Shown here: positions 55,094 through 64,000 of the stretch, in pieces | How positions within the stretch are numbered: position 1 is the stretch's first letter | Layout: each line of letters begins with the position of its first letter | DNA from: Ligustrum vulgare | Lineage: Eukaryota > Streptophyta > Magnoliopsida > Lamiales > Oleaceae | Length of the DNA: 64,000 bases | Assembly: GCA_963555705.1 (NCBI GenBank) | Contig: OY743172.1 | Location: forward strand, 19,033,446-19,097,445 | Direction: 5' to 3' | Notes under the pieces: model-generated | Databases searched by the model: none | What the model was told of the DNA's origin: nothing | Seen by the model: only the letters and a program-made list of their open reading frames with translations | Translations under genes and position numbers: made by a program

Positions 55094-55499
55094 AGGAAAA
55101 AATAAAATATTTGTATGGTGGAGAGCCCTAGCAGCAAAGCAATCTTGTGATGAGCTGGAAAAAAATATCAACTGTAGTTGGTGAGGCACGTGCACCGTTT
55201 GTTTATTTGACAAGTGGGTGGGAAGAAAAGTATGCATTATACATTTGTGGAGGTTCTTACCAGTACCAGTACATTGCATGGAGGATTCTTTTACGAATTA
55301 TTACAAGTGACAAGAAAAGTACAAGACCAACGCGTTTGCTTTTGGCATTAACATGTTTATCATTTCAGCACCACATTTTATTATGATATTTAGCTTTTGT
55401 TGGAATTTCTTTAATTTTTTTCTACAACATTCAATTTTAATCATTCATTAAAAGTCAAATTCACAATATTTAATGTTTCAATCAAATCTCAACCATTTA

Positions 55500-56005
55500 G
55501 ACTGCGTTTGATAGTTAGAGTGAAATTTGAGTGAAAAAAAAATAAAAAAATTAAGGGAATTGAATTATAGAGAATTGAATGCTTTATGTGTTTGATTGGT
55601 TTTATTTTCTAGGTGTAAAAAGTGAGAAATTTTTCAATTTTTGTTGTTTGATTGACATTATTTTTCAGGACAAATAAAATAAATTTTTGCTATTTTAATC
55701 AATTTTTTTTTTCTTTTTTAACATATATGTACTTGATAATAATAATGTTATTTATTTGAAAAAAAATAAATCAATTAACAACAATAAAATCGATCAAACG
55801 CGACGCAAATCATTAGATAAAGTTATCTAGAAAATAAGTTCTACCCCTTTGGTAAGAAAATGTTTTCCTTAATTTGGAGGAAAATCCATCACGTGACCAG
55901 CAAGATCGAAATTGAATTCCAAGCAATTTTTGTGCAATCAAAATCAATGAAATGGAAAATATGCATGCATTTTCCTGGAAAATGCAACCAATCAAATGGG
56001 GCTCT
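55500..56005. repeat. AT-rich dispersed repeat, copy B
   Basis: Begins 'gactgcgtttgatagttag' and ends 'caatcaaatggggctctattc'. It is related to copies A and C through 'tgttgtttgattgacattatttttca' and 'acttgataataataatgtta'. Confidence 0.55.
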
Positions 56006-56389
56006 ATTCTCCTAAAAATTACTATTCATTAAAAAAAAACTATTTTTAATAATACCAAATAAACACTTATATTCTCAATTTTTTTATTTTTATTTTTTTC
56101 ATCACATTCTTTTTTTTAACATTTCATTAATCAGAAAATCTTATCTATCTTTAATTATGATTTTTGTCCAAAAATATTATTAACGTGCAATAAAATGAGG
56201 GTCAAATATTTAATTGAATTTTGCATTATTATTTGTTTTATTTATTCATAAAATACAATTGACAAATGAATCGTTTTATACTATCTTAAATATTTTTTTG
56301 GGTCCATCATTTATATCAACAAAATACTTGTCCATTATTTATATTAATAATGGAATATTTGGACAGAAATTTCATCAGATTCATAATAT

Positions 56390-57375
56390 TAGGGCTGGAC
56401 GTTTCGATTTTCTGTTCGGTTATTGAAGGAATCGGAATCGAACCGAAAATTTCGTTTCGGTTCTCAAAACTCAAGAACGGAACGATTCTGGTTCCATTAG
56501 ATTTCGGTTATTTTTCGGTTCTTTGTTTGGTCCTTTTGTTAAAAAATTCAATTTTAAGCAAACACGAAAAATGTGTGCAAAAAACAATTAAGTCTTGAGT
56601 CAAAATTTCTCAAACAAAATCATCCATGTGGTAAAATATTCAAATTGAATATATTTGGGTTCTAAAGACAGTTATTATATTTTGTATATTCCGACTAGCA
56701 AATAGAAATGTAGAATCTTCATATTATGTTGTACTGTCTACTGCTTATGTTAGAATGTCTGGATCGTCCGAACTAAAAAATGATAACGATGGCATATAGA
56801 CACATTTACCATAACATAAAATCATTTAGGTTATTTGAACCTAGATATACTTCGAAGATAAAAAAGAACTCTTATCTCATACTTCTATGTCAAACCATAA
56901 TTCACTAATGCACCTTCACAAAAATCACATACATGTCAAACAATGCATCATTCCTGAAATTAGTTCATTCCATATCAACACAATAATCATTACCTTAATT
57001 TGTATATATTGCACCAAAAATATGCACTGGACCTAGTGTGAGTGAGAGATGTGACGTCCAATCTTCCAAAACTAGTGCACAAAATTTCATGTAAGTTGAA
57101 ACACGATATTAATAATTCAAAAATTATTACAATACATCTAAGTAAGTTGGATTTGTACACTCTACCATGTAAATCAACACATAAAGTATTAAAAGTGTCA
57201 CGTGGGCTTAATTTTTAAATTAAGAATGTTCGGTTCTCGGTTTGATTTTCGATTTTCAAATAGGAACCGATTGATTTTCGGTTCTCATTTTTCTTCTATA
57301 TAATCGACCTATTTTGGTTTTTTTTGTTCGATTTCGATCTAGTCGTCTCGATTATGATTTTTTTGTCCACCCCTA
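56390..57375. mobile_element. Non-autonomous hAT transposon
   Basis: Left end TAGGGCTGGACG, right end TGTCCACCCCTA (one mismatch in 10), flanked by perfect 8-bp duplications CATAATAT (56382-56389 and 57376-57383). Subterminal 'ttcggttctc/aaccgaaaatttcg' motifs repeat on both sides, as in the element at 38706-40537. 986 bp, no transposase frame. Confidence 0.9.
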
Positions 57376-57949
57376 CATAATATGCTAATCATTGAAGGTT
57401 AATGATAAACTGAGAGAAAAATGAGAATATAAGTGCAAAAATTAAGATACTTAGTTGCAATTAAACCCTTGACTGAGCTCCATTTTTTTTTTGAAAATAA
57501 CTATCACAAACACTCAATCTTAACCATCAATTCTTAGTCGAACACATAATATTTGACTTTTCAAATAATTTTAAACCACACATTTTTTAAAAAAACTCCA
57601 CAAAAACTATACACCATACAGGAACTAAAAATATGTGATTCTAAAAAATTGGCGCAAATACAATTTCACATGGATGGTTATATTGAAGTGAATTTTGTTC
57701 AATTTAGTGCTGGTTTGATTCCCATACTTTTTTGGGAAAATGGAGTTTTTGGGAGAGTGTGTATAGTGTAGATTGAATTGAAAAGTAAAAAATTGTAGGC
57801 TAAAAGTAAGATGTGTTGAGTAAATTGAGTACTGTAAAAAAAAGATAAAAAAATGAGAACCAAACAGGTGTAGTAGGGTCTTTATTTTTGTATATGTAAT
57901 ATTCAATTAATTATTATTTAAAAAATAAATTTCTTAAATTTTAATCTAA

Positions 57950-58500
57950 TGGTGTGTTTTATTGCGATGGTGAAAATGAGTAGAAAGAAAATATTTTCAA
58001 AGGAGTTGATTTCCTTGAAAATTATTTTCGTAGAAATATCAATTGGAAGTGTTTGATTAGTTTAATTTTCTATGTGAAAAAAGTGAAATTTTTTTCAAGT
58101 ATTGTTGTTTAATTGACATTATTTTTCATGACAAATAAAGTAAATTTAGCAATTTTAATTTTTTCATCAATTTTAAAAAAAAAAAAAAATTTAACACATT
58201 TTTGCTTGTAGCCTGTTAATAATAATGTTATTTTTTTTGAAAAAAAAAATTAAGTAATTTAACAATAACAAAAATAATCAAATACGATGTAAAATCAATT
58301 TTCAAGTTACCTTCCAAATAATTTTCAACCAAAAACAAGAGAAATTCAATTCCAACTTTTCAAAGCATATGACGCATGAGTGGGTTCCAAGAAAATTTTT
58401 TCCACGAAAAATTATGGTTGTACAAAAGAAGATTTTAGGAAAGTAGGAAAACATTTTCTTTATTCATGCCAAATTGAGGTGAATCAAACCCATTCTAAAT
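57950..58500. repeat. AT-rich dispersed repeat, copy C
   Basis: Contains 'attgttgtttaattgacattatttttcatgac' pieces (shared with copies A and B) and 'gttaataataatgtta'. Ends near 'ggtgaatcaaacccattc'. Confidence 0.5.
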
Positions 58501-60039
58501 AAAAGTTAAAAATTCATCACATCACACAAGATACTTGATCCAGAACTTTAAAACTACAAATTTTATCAATCTATATAATATATAATATATTAAAGTAGCT
58601 GAGTCAATGGTAGTCAACAACACAATTTCTCTCCAAAACTCTTGTGGTATGTGCAGATTTTATTTATTTATTTATTTTCCCAATTTTGGAGACTTCAATA
58701 TTTATCATGTTCACACTGCTCATATCCCCCACCCAATAATCAACTTCAAAACTCACTTCAAAAATAGTTGAACCTTCAATATTTATTTATCATTTTCAAA
58801 ATCGTTGACGTCTACTTACAGTTTTCAATATTTATTGTGTTTACATGACTTCTATTTCCCGCCGCTTAATTACACTGGAAAACCAATTATTTTTATTTTT
58901 ATTTTTTCCTTTTTCATTTTTTAGAATTTGTTTCATTTTTTTCCCATTTTTCAAAATCTATTTATTCATTTTTATTTTCTATATCCTTTTTTTTTTCCAT
59001 TTCCCGATGTTCAACCTTTTTCATTTCTGCTATATATAATTATTATGTAGATATACACAATAATAAAATATTCAATTAAAGGATTATTCCTTTGAAAAAA
59101 TGTGTACTGTTTAACATGACTCCTTCACTCCACCTTCTATTTATCACGTTTTATAATTCAAAATTTTTGGTGCGGTGGTAATGCTTATTAGTTATTAATA
59201 TTACAAACCAGTTGAAAATAAAAAATCGTAAATTATTTTTTGAAAAAAGTAAAAAGGATTAGCACTACTCTCTTCTTCAAGACCTGTGATATTTTGAGTC
59301 GTTGAACATAGATTTTGGTTTCTGACAAAAAAGAAAAAATATTAAAATAATAATATTATAGAGAAAGCTTTGAAAACAATATAGAATGCAAAATTATTTT
59401 TGACTAATAATAGATCTACAAGATGATTGTTAAGGAATTTTCTAGGAAAACACAGATTTCTTCCTCATCACAACAACGATACATTGGAATATGATGATTT
59501 GTTAATAGTCTATTTATATTATGTTCTAGATTTCTCTGTTAGGGTTGCAACGTGTTAACTAATGTTGGGTTATTTAGAATAGTTTTGGGTTGAATAGATG
59601 TGTTAATGATTTCGGCTTTTAAGTGAAGAAAAAACATATTATTCACGGGTAAGTATATATAATTGATAAAATTGTATATCACATTGTATAAAAAATAATA
59701 AAAACAAGAAACTAGAATTATTATTTTTTAAAATTTGCTTTTACCGAGAAGTTTTTTTTTTTTTTTATGATATAAGAACGATAATTTGTTTGGTTTTACT
59801 TATTTATATTTGACTTTTTTGTGACGAAACCTCTCTTTTCATTAAAAAAAAAAAAAAAAAAAAAATGTGCTCTTTTAATGTTTTCAATCTTACAAATAAA
59901 TATTTGTATTTAGTTAAACAAATTCAAAGTAAATATGTGTTCTTTTAATGAAATCCAAAGTAAATATGTATTCTTTTAATGTTTTCAATCTTACAAATAA
60001 ATATGTGTTCTTTTAATGAAATTTTATTATTAGATAATA
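58501..60039. other. Intergenic, AT-rich
   Basis: No gene recognised. Homopolymer A and T runs at about 59753-59766 and 59843-59864. The phrase 'ttcttttaatg..ttttcaatcttacaaataaatat' is repeated between about 59870 and 60020, a short local tandem. Confidence 0.5.
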
Positions 60040-60199
60040 CTCTCTCCGTCCTACAAAGATAGTACACTATTTCTTTTTCGTCCGTCCCAAAAAGATAGTC
60101 CACTTTTTTTTTTGAGAGTGAGGTTAATATTTTATATTCCATTTTGTCCTTAATCTGTATGAAAATGAGTAGAGGATTATCTTTATGGGACGAAGGGAG
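60040..60199. mobile_element. Stowaway-like MITE
   Basis: Termini CTCTCTCCGTCCTACAAAGA and, inverted, CTCCCTTCGTCCCATAAAGA, flanked by TA on both sides (60038-60039 and 60200-60201). The CTCCCTCCGTCCC end and TA duplication are those of Tc1/mariner-type Stowaway MITEs. 160 bp, non-coding. Confidence 0.85.
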
Positions 60200-60201
60200 T
60201 A

Positions 60202-61297
60202 CTAAATTATAAATCACATCATACGTATATTTTTTTATAAATAATCTTATTTTTAGTTATTTAGTACATCTAAAAATTGGAGCTCTTTTTTATTGCGTAT
60301 TATTAAATTATTAAATATTTTTATAGATAATTACATTTAATACATAATTAATTTTTTATAATAAATGTGATATTTTATTGGTCTTAATATTATGTATAAA
60401 TATTTGGTTCAGTCATACAGATCTAATGTCAAATTCTCAATTAAAATTATATCAAAAATTTATACACATTAGTATTTTTATAAATCGCGTTGTATTGAAA
60501 TTTTTATAAGTAAATCCTATTTTTTAGTTATTTATTACATATACATATTAAAGTTCTTTCCTATACCACATTATTTATCAAAATTATTTCAATGACAATT
60601 ACATTTAATTATTAATTAATTTTTTATTCCAAAAAGTCTCATATCACATTTTTTAACATTAACGGTTAACAAATTTATTTATATTGTTTGAAATGATATA
60701 GTTATTAATTGTTTTTGTCCTAACTGTTAATTTTAAAATTTCAAAAAGTAATTAACCATGCCAAGATATTCTTTGCCATATTTTAATTCAAATTTTATGA
60801 TATTTTTTCACAACAATATATAAATTGTCTCCCAATTTACTTAACCAAAAATTGAGATGATCAATAATAAATTATAATTTCAATCAGAAAATAATTACGT
60901 TGTATAAATATTGAAAACCTAAAATATCATAAATTTGATGCAATAACTTTGTCAACCTCGCAATTTTTTTTAATGTTTTATTATTATTATAGATGTTGTT
61001 TTTCATTGTCAATAGTCAAAATATTGAATTTTATCTTTTATATGCATGGTCTCTATTATTAACTTTTTCATCTATTGTTTGAATGTTCAGAGTAAATGAA
61101 TATTGGAGATCCTACATTTAAGTGTTCAATAAGAGTTAAAGACAATCATTTTCGCATGTACGACTTCTCCCTAAAAGGTTGATGTTTATAAATGAAACTA
61201 ATAAATGATGAACTTATCTCTTATTTGTAAATGTTATTTATTTTATTTAAAAATTCATTTAATTTCGAATAGAATTATTTTTATCTAAACGTTTCTT
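60202..61297. other. Intergenic, probably interior of a Helitron-like repeat
   Basis: Very AT-rich, no gene. It leads up to the Helitron-like terminus at 61326. Confidence 0.4.
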
Positions 61298-61326
61298 CCC
61301 GTGCATCGCACAGGATGATTCACTAG
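61298..61326 (+). mobile_element. Helitron-like 3' terminus
   Basis: Stem CCCGTGC (61298-61304) pairs with GCACAGG (61308-61314) with one mismatch. An 8-nt spacer and CTAG (61323-61326) follow, and then T, the canonical Helitron 3' end and insertion base. The 5' end was not found. Confidence 0.5.
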
Positions 61327-62962
61327 TTTTGATTAAGCAAGCATGTGATCAGGAAAGAGGTGATATAATCGTCATAGATTTCAAACAATTTTTTTAATCA
61401 CACAATTTTTTCCTCTCTAATTTTAACAATAAATTCAATCTCGAAAATACAAATAATACTAATCATTATTATTTATAATAGTTGTCGAATTGAGTGTTGT
61501 TCGGATACAATATTATTGGTTTATAAACAGAAATTCAGCAAATTCAATGCAGTCGTGCTCTCCCAACCTATCATGTGTCAGATGCTGTGATCGAATTCCT
61601 TGGTGCCACCTATTTTTTTAATTTTTTTTTTTTTTTTTGGTGATAATTTGCTACGATTTCCGAACAGAAATGGTCAATTATTGTGCACTATGTGAGCCAT
61701 GTGAATAGCAAGTCTGTACAACCTTTGAAAAGTCAAGGTTAGAAATGCAAAAAAGAATCTGTCATTTCAAATAGGTATATCAGTCACCACATGACTGATA
61801 TAAACTGATTGATTTATAAATTGATTTATTTATGATTTTGAGGTAAAAAGTAGTGATTGAAAATTGGAGAGAGAAAAATGTATGATTATAAAAAGATTTG
61901 AAAAATTGTGTGATTTATAAATTGGTTTATAAATCATAAAAAATACATTTACCAAACAAGGGCGTATTGGTATGGATGATACTTGTTTATAAATTAATAC
62001 TTTTTTTATTCGAATAGGGGCTAAAATTTATAAAAAATCTAATTTTAATCATGTCATAAGAATCAATTTATTTTTAATTTTGATTTATGGATTTATTAAA
62101 ATTTGTTTATTTATTGCTTATAAGCAATTCAGCACTCATACGCCGCCTCGTCATCGTGGCTCTCTCCGTCTCTTACATTCTCTACGAGGTATCCACTATC
62201 CAGTAGCCTCCTTCAATTCATATTATGCAAATTTCTCGTTTCGGCAAATGCGTAGTTCTCTGTAATTTTTTTCAGTGCGGATAATAGAACTTTACGGGCT
62301 GTTACTCTTACACAGAACCTAGTACATTTTAGTTGAATCGTCGATTATTATGCGAAATTTAGGTGTGTTCACTTGTTCATTCTTTTTGGCAAAGTTTCAG
62401 CGAATGTCGCATTGTTGTCTAGGAAAAGGAAGAAATATAGGAACACTCTTAAATCTATTTGATATGATGTTAGAAGGAGAGTCAATTGGTGTTCGGATGA
62501 GCCGATGAGGCATCACAGCGACGAATTTAGGAAGTAGAATAGTTTATATAGGGTTTCACTGGTGAAGACAAGATTCTTTGAGTTTGAGATAGCTTATAAT
62601 TAGGTATGATTAATGTACATTTTGGAAAGCAAGGCTCTCACTTATTGAACTTTTAAAAACAAACAAAAGTTTAGTTAGATCAATTTTATCTTCAACACCA
62701 TGAAGCTAGATAGGTTATTGTGCAAGGTGAGAACTGAGAACCTATGTCACATAGATAATATAGATATTCGAGACCATATAATAAGAGGGTGAATTTTGGT
62801 AAAAAAAAAGGTGTTATAAGTGACTAATATAAGTATAGGTTGATAATAGATATAAAAATCTAGAACAATTATGTAAAAGATGAAATTCGTATTGTCTCAT
62901 AGAAAAGTAAGTAGAATTAAAGCAGCATTAGTTGTGTTATGAGCACAGAGCACTACATGTTT
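61327..62962. other. Intergenic, nothing firm
   Basis: A tract at 61785-61965 with 'tttataaattgattta' and 'ttggtttataaatcata', ending 'tttaccaaacaaggg', resembles a decayed MITE. The remainder up to the subtilase stop shows no gene and likely includes its 3' UTR. Confidence 0.4.
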
Positions 62963-64000
62963 TCACTTCTTTGATTCCCATGTTACTGAAATAGGACTCT
63001 GGACTTTATTCAAACTCTTTCCGCTCTTCACCCATGTCAAACGTCCTTGAGCATATCTTGTAGCATCGTTTCTTATTCTTTTCCTTAATGTAAACCAAAC
63101 TCTGTAACTCAAAGTTTGATTTATATGTTTATATATCAGATGTTGTGGTCTCACTCGCACGTTGACTCCCTCAGGTGCCACAACTTCCACTGAGTAAATG
63201 GAATTAGAACTCCCTACATTCGTCAGACGTCTTTTAATAATCTTCCGCGTCTCTCCCTGCTTGAACATTACAGAAATCGAGGGATAATTGAGGCTGAATC
63301 CCCTGTTCTGGTGCACAATGTCATGGCAACTCACGTTCCTGTGAGTTATGGAGAAAATTTCTGATCTCATATACCCAAGAGTGCATAGATGAGTTATATA
63401 ATCGTTTGGCTGGATATTGTAAATCAGTCCTGGACTGATGGCTCGTCCTGGGTTTACATGTCCTGCTCCAATGGCGAAAAGTTCGGCAGGTTTGTCTCCA
63501 TCCATTATTGGTTTGCCTAGATGATCCGTCATATCTGCAGTTGTCATAAGTGCGGATTTGATTGCAGCCGGGGTCCAGTTTGGATGGGCCGAGTGAATCA
63601 GAGCAGCAATTCCACTGGCATGCGGACAAGCCATGGAAGTCCCTGACATGACAGTGAAGTTCACTCTTCTAGAATCTTCTGGAAGGCCACTCGGGCCTAG
63701 ATTTTGTGGCCAAGCAGCAATTATGTTAACTCCTGGAGCAATTATATCTGGCTTGAGGATTGCAGGATCAGTAAAACTTGGTCCTCTTGAGGAAAATTGA
63801 GCTACTGCAGGTGCTCTGGATTTTCCGATGACGGTTCCTCCAAATATGATTTTAGCTCTTGGTCTTCTTGTGGAGTTCATATAACTTTCCAAGTGAATTG
63901 ATTCATCAAATCCTATCAATGTTGCTGGGAGGACATGGACATCGACTGAATCTTCCTCCAAATTAATTTCTGTATTCACTAAAATCATTGCAGCACCGCC
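62963..64000 (-). CDS. Subtilisin-like serine protease (SBT), 3' part
   Basis: Open from the right window edge to a stop at 62963-62965. The first codons at the edge read GGAAMILVNTE, the end of the PA domain, so the gene continues beyond 64000 and the Met at 63988 is internal. Counting from that Met: SSRGPSFTDPAILKPDIIAPG ~66-85 (part of the S8 domain), the catalytic Ser in GTSMACPH at residue 118, AIGAGHVNPGRAISPGLIY ~176-194, and a C-terminal fibronectin III-like domain with LNYPSISVMF and RLTNVGSSNSIYSVEV, ending in ESKK. Plant subtilases are secreted or vacuolar proteases acting in the cell wall and in development or defence. The visible part is intact and intronless, as is usual for SBT1-type genes. 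The Asp and His of the triad lie outside the window. Confidence 0.95.
   Translation of the reverse strand, partial: GGAAMILVNTEINLEEDSVDVHVLPATLIGFDESIHLESYMNSTRRPRAKIIFGGTVIGKSRAPAVAQFSSRGPSFTDPAILKPDIIAPGVNIIAAWPQNLGPSGLPEDSRRVNFTVMSGTSMACPHASGIAALIHSAHPNWTPAAIKSALMTTADMTDHLGKPIMDGDKPAELFAIGAGHVNPGRAISPGLIYNIQPNDYITHLCTLGYMRSEIFSITHRNVSCHDIVHQNRGFSLNYPSISVMFKQGETRKIIKRRLTNVGSSNSIYSVEVVAPEGVNVRVRPQHLIYKHINQTLSYRVWFTLRKRIRNDATRYAQGRLTWVKSGKSLNKVQSPISVTWESKK

Noticed and set aside
55147..55386. 79-aa plus frame
   Set aside because: No family resemblance and no conserved motif; treated as chance.
63321..63629. Second frame within the subtilase gene
   Set aside because: Out-of-frame shadow of the conserved GTSMACPH region.

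Overview
The window is nuclear DNA of a flowering plant, most likely a eudicot. Genes are sparse, AT-rich and split by GT-AG introns, and plant-type LTR retrotransposons, SINEs, hAT elements and MITEs fill the space between them. I cannot name the species.

Layout. Positions 1-10000 are intergenic: decayed Copia-type 3' regions, a ~0.6-0.8 kb dispersed repeat, a broken PEX19 exon, a Helitron-like end, AT microsatellites and small MITEs. Positions 10001-44372 are one nest of transposons. The outermost and oldest layer is a Copia-type LTR element (LTRs 10001-10150 and 44140-44372, target duplication AAGCC/AAGTC). It carries exon-like fragments, an intronless LOG pseudogene and an unknown 148-aa ORF. 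Into it went an Athila-type element now reduced to a solo LTR (11017-12675, ACCGC) and a Tat-type Ty3/gypsy element on the minus strand (15693-41941, AGAAC). The Tat element was hit in its 3' LTR by an Athila-like element (16328-28213, ATCAC) and in its gag by a non-autonomous hAT transposon (38706-40537, GTGAATAA). LTR divergence follows the nesting order: about 5% or more for the outer element, 2.3% for Tat, 0.5% for Athila (counted by eye).

Positions 44373-51334 hold a SINE and a 5.6 kb Copia element (target duplication CCTCG) with nearly complete coding capacity, broken by one frameshift. Positions 52077-53970 carry an apparently intact three-exon TPR-like gene on the minus strand, with a SINE about 130 bp upstream of its ATG. 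Positions 54400-62960 are AT-rich intergenic DNA with repeats, a second hAT element, a Stowaway MITE and a Helitron-like end. Positions 62963-64000 are the 3' part of a subtilase gene that runs off the right edge.

Functional reading. Host genes are limited to the TPR-like gene, the subtilase, and perhaps small ORFs. In the Tat element, gag-pol is dead (three stops, one frameshift, one hAT insertion). It also carries a gene in the opposite direction, with its own TATA box and two introns, encoding a plant transposon-type domain followed by a coiled coil. The young Athila-like element has an open gag-protease-RT-RNase H frame and an intact env-position ORF, but its integrase core is deleted, so any further movement would need integrase from another element.
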